A stretch of 64,000 bases of DNA from Neopestalotiopsis rosae (Eukaryota > Ascomycota > Sordariomycetes > Amphisphaeriales > Sporocadaceae). The position numbers and the translations under genes were made by a program. The stretch is from assembly GCA_023078685.1 (NCBI GenBank), contig JALGAS010000004.1, positions 5,146,001-5,210,000 of the forward strand, written 5' to 3'. Position 1 is the first letter of the stretch. Each line of letters starts with the position of its first letter. The notes beneath the pieces were generated by a model, which was given only the letters and a program-made list of their open reading frames with translations, was not told the DNA's origin and did not search any database. Shown piece after piece: positions 11,713 to 21,740 of this stretch.

Positions 11713-13665
11713 TCAAGTATATGCACGTGCTACGCCAAACCCGTAGACGTCACCGAGATGTCTCATTATCTTCTGCATCCAAACTGCTAAGCTCATGCAT
11801 ATCTCTGTCTCGGACTTCTTGTTTGACTTCATCTGCTCGTTATATAACGCCTGCGCTGCGCCCTCCTGTGCTCCATTGCAACTTTTCTGATCATTCCGGA
11901 ATCGAGAACTCACGATCTGAGTTCCCGCCCTCTCGAGTGGTGCTCTGTTACTGTATACCTGAGCGACACGTAGAGGGAAGATGAGAAAGAGAGCTCCAGC
12001 GTGTCCATGGCTTGGGTGAAGTAAGAACTCTACAGTGCGACAGATGTTGTGTACGGTGTCATGGTCTGACTGATTCTCGTGCGGTAGCAACAGTGGCACG
12101 TTGGTTTTGAAGGAGAAGCGGTGGGTGATATCACAAGATCTGCTCCTGTCTGCATCTCGTGAAATGCCAGGTCCCACTGCGGATGTGTTTGGGCGTGTCG
12201 ACACAGACGGAGGTGTATGGAGCCTTTTGAGTTCTTGCATAACATCCAGGCTCTTTGCCAAACTGTGGAGAATCAACAAACAGCTATGATAAAAGTTCGT
12301 CTCGACCGCTCGATAGAGGTCGTCGAAGGATAGCATGGTGTCAAAGATTGGTTGCCCCGTCTCGCCGTTCACCGGCAGTGGTATTTCGCAGTACTGAGTT
12401 TGCGCCGCTCCGGTTCGGCCAACAAAGGGGACTGCGTGACAGCAGTTTGGATGCTTCAGCTCCCACCGCCACCGTGTGTCAAGCAATTTTGCATATAGGC
12501 TAGTAATCCTTGCTCGCATTGATAATCGAATCTCGTCGGCCTGGGGATCACACGTGACAGTAGTAGAGGTGGTAGAATCCTCGTGTACCTCTGATAATCG
12601 CTGCTGATCTTCTAGCAACCCCGGGATACAACAGATAATATCCATGTAGTATGCTGTGAGAGACTTGCTGTCAGGCTCTGTATCCCATGGGACTTTTTGC
12701 CAACAGGGTTGTTCCAGAAAGGTCCTGCATTTCTCTTCCATATGCAGAATCATCTGACGAAAGGGTGTTATTAGATGAATGGAATTCGAAATTAAACATG
12801 CAACGAAAAGAAATCCTTACAATATGTGCTCTAGCCTGCCCGAATATTGGCCTCATAGATGGCTCCTGAAACGTCGCTGGGCCATATGACTCAATGAGAG
12901 CAGCCAACCCGCGAACATGATGTTTCCATGAATCTCGTGTCGTTGCCGCAACCAACTGACATCGACTATTAGTTCTGCACACGCTTGTTTTTTATCTTTG
13001 AAGAGCTCACCTCAAATACTGTCATGTTCATGATGATGGCAAGTAGGGGGGCATCATTGGTTAAGCTCAGATCATTGTGAGGTCGAGTCAGCATGCTCTG
13101 AAGCTGCTGCAGCGCCATGCTAGACAGCTCAATTGCTTTGTGCACAGTCTGCGTTTGATTGGACAGATGTCCTTGAAGAAGAAGCTTTGCGGCTTCCGTC
13201 GAGATATGAAGCAGATGATGCTCTGCATCAGGGCTATCTCCGCGGTGCAGATCTGTACGGATGCCCTGCGCCAAGAGTAGTTGGTGTATAAAGGTCTCAG
13301 CCTGCTGAAAGGTGGATCCCTGAATCCGAGGTGAACTGATCGTATTGATGCTGGTAGAAACGGCAACCGTTGAATTGTGGCGCTCTGCTCGTGAGATGCT
13401 GAAAGCAGCGCTATTTGAGTTAGTCTTCTTGGGTGCGCCGTTGATGAAAATCAACGGTCGGTCATAGCCTTGACATGTGTAACCGGCTTTCTCACATCGG
13501 TAACAAGCTGGGCGTCGTTCATCTAGCCGCCCGTAAATCAGTGGTTAGCCACTGAGACGTCAAGACGCCTCAAGACGTGTCGAACAGTTGTGAGGGCATA
13601 CCACACCGTATATGCCGGGACTTGCAGGTTGCACAGGCTCTACTGCGTCCTGCTACGCCGACCAT
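11713..13665 (-). CDS. Zn(II)2Cys6 transcription factor with fungal-specific domain
   Basis: Four exons (13665-13602, 13522-13011, 12955-12821, 12753-11713) give 583 aa. The first intron (13523-13601) splits the zinc cluster. Once it is removed the motif is perfect: Cys at 11, 14, 21, 28, 31 and 38, spacing C-x2-C-x6-C-x6-C-x2-C-x6-C, followed by a basic linker. The rest is helical with the pattern of the fungal-specific transcription factor domain type 2 (PF11951-like): a segment of the TRDSWKHHVRGLAALIESYGP type and a downstream PWDTEPDSKSLTAYYMDII block. It presumably binds CGG-type half-sites in the nucleus. Its position 0.9 kb upstream of the secreted esterase, on the same strand, suggests but does not prove a regulator-target pair. 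The start at 13665 is the Met closest to the zinc cluster. Confidence 0.9.
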
Positions 13666-14256
13666 CGTGACTCTGAAGCCGATATGGGACAGATTGCTGC
13701 ACGCATACGCACTTTCGGATAAGGAGAAAAGCTGATGAGAAAGACAGGACACGGTTCGAAGCAAAAACCACCTATCCTTAGCATGTCCGTATGACTTAGT
13801 GTAGAACTACCGGATCCTTAGCGCTTACAATAACATTTAGTGCGTTCAAGAACTAACATGGTGATCGCGAACCCGGTCGCATATTCTCGATACCTATTAT
13901 AATAATAATACTCTACACAATATGCAGCTTCTAACAAATTGAGCCTGTATAGTACTTATATTTTTGATTAATTATTTAATTACATGAAATTCAATGCTAT
14001 GAGTGTACACCCTCGCAGAAAAATCAACATGTGTTGGCACTTAGAAAGAGACTGCAGGAGGAATGATCCATGTCTGATACTAGTTCCAGAGGCAGTCTAT
14101 CTATTCCTATTGCCTTGGCTGCATTGCCGGCCCCTGCGCATTGAATGAAGCACAAGATGAACTTTAAGCCAACGTCGGCGCCAAAGAGCCTCGCAAACTC
14201 CACCAACTCAGTCTATTCCTCTATACTTGACTCCTGCCTAAGATAACACCCGGGCA
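13666..14256. other. Intergenic between divergent regulator and 2EXR genes
   Basis: It holds the two divergent promoters. The stretch 13890-13995 is AT-rich, with ATAATAATAATA runs, and may be a small repeat relic. No gene is seen. Confidence 0.5.
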
Positions 14257-14967
14257 ATGTCCTTCGGCAGTCTTCCGTACGCGCTTCGCTGTCACATCTG
14301 GACCTTGGCGGTGGAACCCCGGCGCATCACCAACATGCGCATCCATAAGAGCAAAGAAAAGTTCGGCAAAAAGGACCGCGACAAGGGTAAAGACGTGCTC
14401 TACGAGACTTCGCCGACGCCGGCACCGGCGCTCATGCATGTCTGCCACGAGTCGCGTCAGCTTGCGCCGTATCAGCGGGCGTTCACCGCGGGTACCAAGC
14501 CGCGGTGGACATGGGTCAGCTTTGAACTGGATACTTTTGCCGTCACGAGTCTTTACGGTATCCATGAGCTTGTGTCCCATCAGTCGGAAGTGCAGCGGCT
14601 GCATGTTCGAACCGATGATGACTGGGACTGGTATGAGTCGGCTACCCATGGTGGGGCTCTGAACATTCTCCGCGAGTTTGACAAGCTGCGAGAGATGCAG
14701 ATCGTACTGCAATCTGGCGACGTCATGTGGGACAATGTGTATACGGAATGGGGTCTCGCAGGGTGTAAAAGCAGTATCAAGTTCATTGACGAAGGATGTG
14801 GGATTGTGCTCACTGGTGAACAATTGAGGATGGTCACGGACTGGAGGACAATCTTCTCGTTTGACAGTGACGGAAACCCGCCTGAGCCTGAGCAACTCTC
14901 AGATGAAATACAATGGGCTGCCGATGGATATTCTCATCTCACGCTGGCACAGATTCGCGAGATTTGA
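14257..14967 (+). CDS. 2EXR domain protein
   Basis: A single-exon gene of 236 aa. Its start, SLPYALRCHIWTLAVEPRRI, followed by PALMHVCHESRQLAPYQRAF, is the two-block pattern of the fungal 2EXR family, an F-box-like family greatly expanded in Pezizomycotina. The usual motif begins a few residues earlier, with a Phe-rich stretch before the LPxELR block, so the N-terminus is slightly short here. Either the start is correct and the motif trimmed, or a small upstream exon is missed. The function of the family is unknown. It stands alone between the regulator and the caspase-like locus. Confidence 0.78.
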   Translation: MSFGSLPYALRCHIWTLAVEPRRITNMRIHKSKEKFGKKDRDKGKDVLYETSPTPAPALMHVCHESRQLAPYQRAFTAGTKPRWTWVSFELDTFAVTSLYGIHELVSHQSEVQRLHVRTDDDWDWYESATHGGALNILREFDKLREMQIVLQSGDVMWDNVYTEWGLAGCKSSIKFIDEGCGIVLTGEQLRMVTDWRTIFSFDSDGNPPEPEQLSDEIQWAADGYSHLTLAQIREI

Positions 14968-15451
14968 TGAATACAAAAGCAATGTCAATAAATATTTGCG
15001 AAGAAGTTTACCTCTGTGGCAGTCTGTGGCATTTTGTGACAGTTTCTCCAGGCGATAACTCATGGACGTTGACATGTCTGAGTGGCATTGGCGACCTGTG
15101 TACGGAGCAGATATCACGCAGCGTTATTATAAATTTGAACCTGATAGGCTACGATACTGCTACTCTATTGCTTTAAAGTAAACAGAAAAATTAAATAATG
15201 AGACGCCTGTTTCCTACGGCAGGGTAGGTATACGTCGCACTTGAACCTGTCCACTATCTCATACCATCTCCGACCAAAATTTCGAACAAACAGTACCTCT
15301 TAATTTTAAGTCCCGTGATATGCAGTTCCGCTCCATTGTACTATTCCCGATACTTCAGCCGGATTCTTCGCTATCATGACTGCTGCAAAAATCAACGCGA
15401 GAGCACATCATGGCTCTGAGAGATCCAAGCTCAACTGTTACGACACCAACA
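14968..15451. other. Intergenic, no gene seen
   Basis: About 0.5 kb of 3' flank shared by the 2EXR gene (+) and the small minus-strand gene. It is moderately AT-rich near 15170-15200. I see no gene, RNA or repeat. Confidence 0.5.
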
Positions 15452-15900
15452 CTACAGTGTATGGTGTATATTGTAAAGTTCACCCAAAAAGTAGGCAAGC
15501 AAGGAGCCAAGCCCAAGCAGATAGATGAGATCAATTGTCATACGAAGAATTCCAAGAACACAGTGGTTCATCCTCTGAGCCGTTCGCCGCGTGGAATTGA
15601 TGACTGGCTTGTGTTCCGTAGCAGCGTTGTTGTTGGTGTAAAAATCCTTTGCGGCGGCTTCCACATCGTTCGTGACTTGCTGCCTTGACCTGCCCGTATC
15701 GGTCATGCCGTCTTCAATTGCCCGCTTCCAGTCAACTACGTCCCAAGCATCGCCAGTGGCGGGGTTGGTGCCTTCGCCCACAGTCTTGGTTTTGACGTCA
15801 ATGCCGGTGCCCGCGGGCCTGTCTCGAATGCCCTGGGTTTGTTACTGCCCGTGGTCTCCCCCGACATGATATATTGGAAGCCCACCGACGTAACGGTCAT
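15452..15900 (-). CDS. Hypothetical small single-pass membrane protein
   Basis: A tentative two-exon gene of 131 aa: exon 15900-15886, a 53-nt intron (15833-15885, GTGGGC...CCCAG) and exon 15832-15452. The intron removes an in-frame TAA and joins the two frames in phase. The body is hydrophilic (a segment near GEGTNPATGDAWDVVDW). The C-terminal 35 residues contain one long hydrophobic stretch, LGILRMTIDLIYLLGLGSLL and onward, that would span a membrane. I recognise no family. The ATG is only 25 bp after the stop of the caspase-like gene on the same strand, so the two may be cotranscribed, or this may be a decayed or alternative 3' part of that gene. Without the intron it is a fragment with a premature stop. 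Confidence 0.35.
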
Positions 15901-15925
15901 GCCCTCATAGAGCACGCAACTCAAA

Positions 15926-17514
15926 TTACTTCTCGGGCCTAGAGCGTTTGTTGGGCGTTGTCAAAAAAGGCACCTTAGCGTCTTCATCATGGCTTCTCTT
16001 GGAGCCTTTTGGCGTCACAAGGCTTGGCGTATCCGTGGTCTGTTGGTCGCCGCCACTGGAAGGGTACTGTTCGATTTGAATCAGCGGCGTATTGATATAG
16101 GCGGGACTTCCTTGGCGGATCCCAGACTCCGGTTCGGTGGACAAGCGCCGGTCAGGGGTGGCACTGAGATTTCCATCCGGCGATGAGCCTGGAGAGACAG
16201 GTACTTCAATCGCGATGAGTTTGGAAGTTTTTGGCTGCAGAACCTTCTCGGCTGTGTGGATGCCATTCCGTATTTGCTTCAGCTTATTTCTGAAGTATCG
16301 GAGCCCGGGTTGCGCATTCACAATTTCCTGGAATGATAATTGAGAGGCGATGGGCATATCGATCCCTTCCCATGAGATCGTCTTGGCTGTAATATCGCTG
16401 CATCTAATAGCCTCTCGCAAAAATTTTGCCATTCCCCGGATCGTATGGTCGTCGATATTATTGAATCCGAATCGGAGCAGTAAGTCTTGGCTTGGCTCTT
16501 CGTTCGATTCTTCAGGGGCCGCCTTGGCCTCTGTTGCCTTATCTCCCGACTTTGGGTTTAGTGCCGATAGGAAAATTTTACGTCTCGAATGAAGTCTTTC
16601 GTGAAGCCTCGGCGCTTGGTTCTTTGGGAATCCAGGTGCATCCAGTATTCCAGAGACTAGCTGTTGGGTACTAAAGCTACCCTCCTCCTCTACAAGAATA
16701 GAAAGTGAGTGGATAAGGGCCGAGGTAAATGAGTTGGGGCCTGGTCCCCTTGTTGTGGAATTGGAAGATGTTGCAGCTAAATATTCAAAAGCACGACTGG
16801 GCAAATGTGCCCTGACAGCGGCAGCGAGCTCGAGGTCTCCAGCGTAACAGCAATCAAAGATAACAAGGACGTCAGCCTTCGTATGTTTGATTATTTCTTC
16901 GGCCGAGTTCCACACAACTTCGTTGATACCGTTGCTATGGGCACTTGGCAGTGAGGTTGATCTGGTACTAGACATGAGTTCTCAAAGACAATAGATTGAG
17001 CATATGTCCAAAGTACATACCCAGTCAAAGTCAAATTTCCTCTATCTTTTCCGGGTTTACCATGGCCGGCGTAGTAAATAACCAAGAGAGTGCTTGCATC
17101 ATCGTTATTGAGGAGAAATTTCGCGAGATGGTAATTTGTTTGAAGTTGAGGCGAAGCTGTACTGTTCTTTGTTAATTCTGCTTTTGTTGTTTCGTAGTTA
17201 AATTTATGTCGGAAGACGTTTTCCAGCTCCGTGACCTAAAGATGTCAGCTACGATGACCTTAATAGTGTACGACACGACTAACTTCCTCAGCCGTTGCCA
17301 GATCATCATCGTCCTTATGCCAGGATAACAGAAGAACGGAGGCTTTCTCGTAAGCGGAGTAATTCTCTTCCTGAGCACCCATCTCACTGTCCCATACGGC
17401 CTTAAGTTTGGAGTCATGGGTTTCGTTTTTGTCCTGATAGTCCTTGCTCGGGGACTCAGGAGTCGGGCGTGGCGCTTCCGTACCTGAGGCGGGAATTTGA
17501 TTGGCAGGAGGCAT
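15926..17514 (-). CDS. Caspase-like cysteine peptidase (clan CD, C14-type)
   Basis: Three exons (17514-17284, 17235-17021, 16967-15926) give 495 aa. The caspase-fold core is clear: a beta strand then YYAGHG with the catalytic His at about 135, and later VLVIFDCCYAGD with the catalytic Cys at about 189. A pro-rich N-terminus of about 60 residues lacks the Q/N-rich prodomain and LSD1-type zinc finger of type I metacaspases. The dyad context also differs from the SGHG/DSCHSG usual in metacaspases, so I read it as the separate fungal caspase-like family rather than the housekeeping metacaspase. After the peptidase domain there is a helical stretch (about 270-360) and a disordered, basic C-terminus that could be a nuclear signal (KGSKRS, NKRSRPEK). 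Cleavage specificity is unknown. Neighbours are a small membrane protein downstream and a divergent SH3-like protein. Confidence 0.85.
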
Positions 17515-18162
17515 GGTAGTAGCTGATGTAGACTTCTGTTCTACTTCACTGGTCGGGGGAGCACGAAGATTTCATCCGAATGGCTGCAAAGAGCGAATAA
17601 TATTAAGAAAGCGGTGCAACCGGTTTATATGTGGTTCAGAGCGAATCATCACCAAGTAATGGGGAATAGAACCAACCATCATGATGAAGTTTATCGGATG
17701 TGGTGAGATGATGAGGGTGGGCGCGTGAACCATCCTCCACAGCCTACTGACTGTCAACCTACTAGGGGGCCTGGCGTCACGGGCCCTGCTTGTCAAACAA
17801 TTACCAGTGGACTCTGGGGGTAGAAAAGAAAGCATTTTCCATATGGAAATCCCATAAGGCTGTCTCACCATACACCGTAAGCGTTGGCGCATTCGGTGAG
17901 GACCCAGATAGTTTGGTTACATTGCGTGAGCTATGAGCATCCTGCATGAAGGCTGTATGGTAGCCTCCAATGGGATGTGATAATTTTCAGCCGCTATTAC
18001 AACCAGGAAGAGACGAGGCACAAACTCTGCCACCCCCAATCACTATTAAATTCTGCCTTGGCCCAGCCCGTTGGATCCGTTCTCTCATTCTTTAGTTTCG
18101 GATTGACTGCTACTCATTCAAGGCACATCCTTTCACGCCGCAAAGAGGATCCAGCCTCGATC
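17515..18162. other. Divergent promoter region between the caspase-like and SH3-like genes
   Basis: A 648-bp region separates the two start codons. The plus-strand side ends in a CT-rich stretch (18040-18160), typical of a fungal 5' leader. I see no gene. Confidence 0.55.
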
Positions 18163-18569
18163 ATGTCAGAAGTACAGCGCTCCGATGCCGAGGTTAGTGT
18201 TTTTACACTTACTTTGAAGAGGAAGCAAAATATCACTAATCACATTGACGTCGCAAAGCATCGCTTGCCGCCCGATGAGAGGTCGCACGTAACGGATTCA
18301 AAAACAGCCGATGTGGTCAGTATATTTAAAGCGCTGTAGTGAGGCTATCTGATTGCTAATGGGCGACTTACTTCTAGCCTATCCCGAAGTTTGACGTTGG
18401 AAACACGGTATGGCTCAACAAAGGAAGGCTCCAAATCGCTGCGACTGTAAAGAAACGAACGCTGGAAAATAAAGAATATTTCTACGAGGTGGAATATAAG
18501 GAAGATAAAGACGGTCAGAAACACGATAAGGTCGAAAAGGTTGCACAAACGAAACTGAAAGAAAGGTAA
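18163..18569 (+). CDS. Small SH3-like/KOW-like hypothetical protein
   Basis: Three exons (18163-18192, 18259-18315, 18378-18569) join in frame to 92 aa. The introns (66 and 62 nt) have good GTTAGT and GTCAGT donors. The C-terminal two thirds reads PKFDVGNTVWLNKGRLQIAA, then a short strand ending YFYEVEY and a charged tail. That pattern, with a Phe-x-Val-Gly-x-x-Val start followed by alternating strands, is what small SH3-like/KOW-like beta barrels of fungi look like. The N-terminal 30 residues are polar and probably disordered. The molecular role is unknown. It is transcribed divergently from the caspase-like gene. No signal peptide or membrane segment is visible, so it should be cytosolic or nuclear. 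Confidence 0.65.
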
Positions 18570-19227
18570 ACACCAGAGTGTGGGACAGCCCGCAATATGT
18601 TTCTTGTATTAGCTAGCTAGAGCTGAGAGCATCAGCAAACGTCGCACGAGAAGCATGGTATTTTTGCGACTAGCCCATGATCGGCTTTCTGTGTGGATGA
18701 CCTGCATCTGCTTATGGAGTGTTCCGTACAGAATCTCAATTTAGATATACCGTCGATCGACTGCCCTGATTGGGTAATCTGACCGATGCATGGCGTCTCA
18801 GCAGTGAGGGGCGACAGCCTCACGACCCTACCGAGTTGCCCAGCGCTGGTGAGGAGTGGTCTTGAGCTTCTGTAATAAAGACTGGCGCAATTGGAATGTT
18901 TGAATGTCTGAACGTAGAATGACTCGAGGCTCTGAGCTTCCTCAGCTTCCGACTCCAAGTGTATTTATGGTCACTCTGCACAATGAACTCATCCGGCTTT
19001 GACCACGCCGAGCTTGAGAAAGGCATGTCGAATGACAGAAGCCACACAGGATGTACGGATTCGACCAATCAAGATTCTGCCATCTCCAATAATGTGCATC
19101 CGTCGGATCAAAGAGCGCCCCGGAGGCTGCTAAGATCTCTCTACGAGTCTGTCCGGCAGTGGGACACGAGATGCTCGGATCCCCATAGAGAGCCTCGGCA
19201 CAGGAAGTGTAAGTTGCTTTGGTGAAC
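18570..19227. other. Intergenic, possibly a 5' exon of the DUF6594 gene
   Basis: The plus-strand frame 18983-19206 encodes a polar, Ser/Asp-rich stretch starting MNSSGFDHAELEKG. It could be joined in phase to the DUF6594 gene through a 44-nt intron (19207-19250). The donor is weak and the intron very short, so I left it outside the main model. Otherwise no gene is seen. Confidence 0.35.
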
Positions 19228-20367
19228 ATGGATGCGACAGTAGCTAATAGATCACCACGTGAAGTGGTCTGCAATGAGAAAAGTTACCGGACAATGGCCA
19301 CATTCTCAGATAGCGACGAAAATTTCATGATATATCGTCGTTTTGGATATTTACATGCACGCACGCTTCTGAGGCTGCAAGACAAGTTGCGAGTGCTGGA
19401 ACATAGCTTGGACCTCTATGACGATGAGGATGCCGCAGACAGTAATCAAAAACGGCTCCTTTCATGCAGGGAGGCGGATGAAGTAGATTGCGAAAAGCGC
19501 GCGAGGGATGAGCCAGATGTCCCAACGCGCACGCAAATCTTGAATGAAATCGAGGACGTACTGAAGCGATATGGTATAATTTTTGATATCCCCCTTTTGT
19601 ATCAGTCCCTGACAGCTCCCAGATGAGATGGTTCTCAAGGCGCAACACATAGTCTCGCTCAATCGGCCAGCAGAAAGGGACTATCGGAGTGTCGAGGCAC
19701 AATTCCACAGCAAAAAGCTCCTGGTAGACGAGGAATGGCAATTCATCTATCAGAAAGAGGATTTGATTACTTTGAGAGATGGTAGGGAGATGGCGGCCTT
19801 GGATTCCCTGACCGAAAGACTGTTGCAGACATTTCACTGCGCATTTCTCAAGGTGAGTACATTGCATTCCGCGAATTCAGAAGGATGGAGAAAGTTTCTA
19901 GGCTAATAACTAATCAATTTCGACTATTAGAAACTCTTCTGCACAAAGGTATTATAGCACAACACTTGGGTTCTTGTCAATTGCTAATGAGAAAATTGCA
20001 GCGTGATCTTGAGAAGACTGATGACCCCAATGTCCACTACTTTAGCAAACACCGTCAAGATTGCTTGAATACCACGATTCTATGCCTAATTCTTCTCAGT
20101 CTATTGGTATTGCCTGTCTATGTACTATTCCGGTTGCTAAAGACGCACCCCGACGAAAAGGCATACACAGAGAGCATTGGTGTGATGATCATTTTCATGC
20201 TACTGTTTTCAGGAGTGTTGTCATTTTTCACTAAAGCGAAGCGACATGAAATCTTTGCTGCGGCCGCTGGGTGAGTCCTCGTATTCTCAAATGGTTTTCA
20301 ATATAGTTTGTTAATGAATTTTAGATACTGCGCAGTTTTGATGGTGTTCTTCAGTAATATATCATAA
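19228..20367 (+). CDS. DUF6594 three-helix membrane protein
   Basis: Five exons (19228-19573, 19623-19852, 19931-19948, 20002-20270, 20325-20367) give 301 aa, the usual family length. FMIYRRFGYLHARTLLRLQ followed by LEHSLDLYDDED is the conserved N-terminal block of fungal DUF6594 proteins. The C-terminus has three hydrophobic helices, about residues 220-242, 258-276 and 287-301, separated by short loops (LPVYVLF; FSGVLSFFT; YCAVLMVFFSN), as in the family. The third exon is only 18 nt. An alternative start with an extra exon at 18983-19206 would add 67 residues. DUF6594 proteins are uncharacterised and are common near accessory and incompatibility genes in filamentous fungi. The start at 19228 is an ATG in the conserved frame with no further support. 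Confidence 0.82.
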
Positions 20368-20858
20368 ACGACGCGCGATGACAACTATATTTAGCAGAGC
20401 TCAAACGAATCAACGATCTCGAACACAATATATTATCTCTTCGATGCATATTTTTGCCTCTGGAGTATGAAGATCTTGCGTCTGCGGCGCAGCTCTTCCA
20501 CATTCTCATCTTCCTGTACAAGATACCCAAGAATACCAGTGTGGTTCGCTTGGACTATGGCTTGCTTTATTTCCCTTTCTCTTGTCTCTCCTTACCGGTT
20601 TACTGCTTCATCTCTTTCCTTGACGATAAGAAGTGGGGAGCTAAAACTAATCGACTGAAGAATATACATTCGTTAATACCTGAATAATTTTTTATGTGAC
20701 ATATTCAATGGCTTGAGATGGTAGTCAAAACGCCGCTTCAACTGCAAATTAGGACTAACATACAAAAGATATTTTTCGACCCATCTATACAACTTTCGAT
20801 CATCGTCTTGTCTCTGAGTGATCAACCTAAACACCTATTCGAACAAAGGGTCAAGTAT
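20368..20858. other. Intergenic, no gene seen
   Basis: This is the 3' flank between the DUF6594 gene (+) and the LysM-WSC gene (-). It is AT-leaning. Short frames at 20454-20687 are hydrophobic but have no conserved pattern. Confidence 0.45.
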
Positions 20859-21740
20859 TCATGCAAATCCAATCCTCCTGGCGAATCGACCACGCCGAAC
20901 CATCTTGACCGTCTTGACGACAGTAGGCTGACCATCGACGCCGACACTCGTGGCATGCGGCCCCAGATCAGCATGAGCTGTCACCCTCTTCTCATTCTTT
21001 GCCGCCGCCACTCCTCTCGCCTTTACCTGGGCGCCACTACGTTTGTAGACCGAGACAAAGTCCTTGCCGCCGCCGCACATCTGGCGACTGTCGCCTCCGC
21101 ACGGCGTCGTGCACTTGCCAATGACTCCCGGCTCGACTTTGGACTGGGCGTCTATCTTGTTGCCGCACCAGCACTCGATGCCGTTCTTGAGACCCGACAG
21201 AGAATATTTCTTCGAGTCGCAGGCGGCTACACAAAAGTCGACCGTCTGCTTGCTGTATTGATAGCTGGACACTGTCAGAGCGTGCCAGTTGGACGGTTCT
21301 GATGCGCAGCCGACATATGTGTGGTCTTTTGGCTCGTAAACGGACTTTTGTGTCGCTGACGTGGTGGGGGTAGAAGAAGTCGCAGAAGAGGCCGACTGAA
21401 TGATGGACTGTAGAGTGGTCTTGACGGCGGCAGCTGTCGGGGTCGGTGTAGGAGTGACGGTAACCACGGTCGCCGCCGCAGCCGTAGCCGGATCCTTGGC
21501 CGTGATGCAGTACCAGTAGTTGGCCCAGAACAGGGCACTGCAGTTCTCGCCGTTCTTGCCGAGAAAAGGGTTGAGGCTGTAAAAGTACTCGCGGCTGTCC
21601 TGGGCACGGTGTACAAAGTCGGCGCAGGTGTCGTCCTTGTCAACATCATAGGACTTCATCCACCTCACGCAGTTTGAAACGATGCCCGCCTGCGTCGGAG
21701 AAGGGGATGCATTCGTGACATATGCCATGTTCATCGCCAT
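20859..21740 (-). CDS. LysM-WSC domain protein
   Basis: A single-exon frame of 293 aa. Residues 24-79 look like a diverged LysM, with Cys at 24, 39, 67 and 78 and the block YSLNPFLGKNGENCSALFWA. A Pro/Thr/Ala linker (about 85-130) follows. Residues 143-233 form a WSC domain with eight cysteines (145, 170, 174, 190, 192, 210, 214, 222) and the ECWCGN signature. The tail is basic. LysM binds chitin oligomers and WSC is a carbohydrate-binding module, so the protein should act on cell-wall polysaccharide outside the cell. Oddly, no signal peptide is visible: the frame starts MAMNMAYVTNASPSPTQAGI directly before the LysM. Either an upstream signal exon is missed or the gene has lost it. A TATA-like element near 22006-22020 would leave about 240 nt for a 5' exon. 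Confidence 0.8.
   Translation of the reverse strand: MAMNMAYVTNASPSPTQAGIVSNCVRWMKSYDVDKDDTCADFVHRAQDSREYFYSLNPFLGKNGENCSALFWANYWYCITAKDPATAAAATVVTVTPTPTPTAAAVKTTLQSIIQSASSATSSTPTTSATQKSVYEPKDHTYVGCASEPSNWHALTVSSYQYSKQTVDFCVAACDSKKYSLSGLKNGIECWCGNKIDAQSKVEPGVIGKCTTPCGGDSRQMCGGGKDFVSVYKRSGAQVKARGVAAAKNEKRVTAHADLGPHATSVGVDGQPTVVKTVKMVRRGRFARRIGFA

Noticed and set aside
14221..14895. 224-codon minus-strand frame
   Set aside because: It lies fully antisense to the 2EXR gene, which has clear family motifs. The antisense product has none.
18942..19274. 110-codon minus-strand frame opposite the DUF6594 start
   Set aside because: It overlaps the possible 5' exon of the DUF6594 gene on the other strand and shows no recognisable family.
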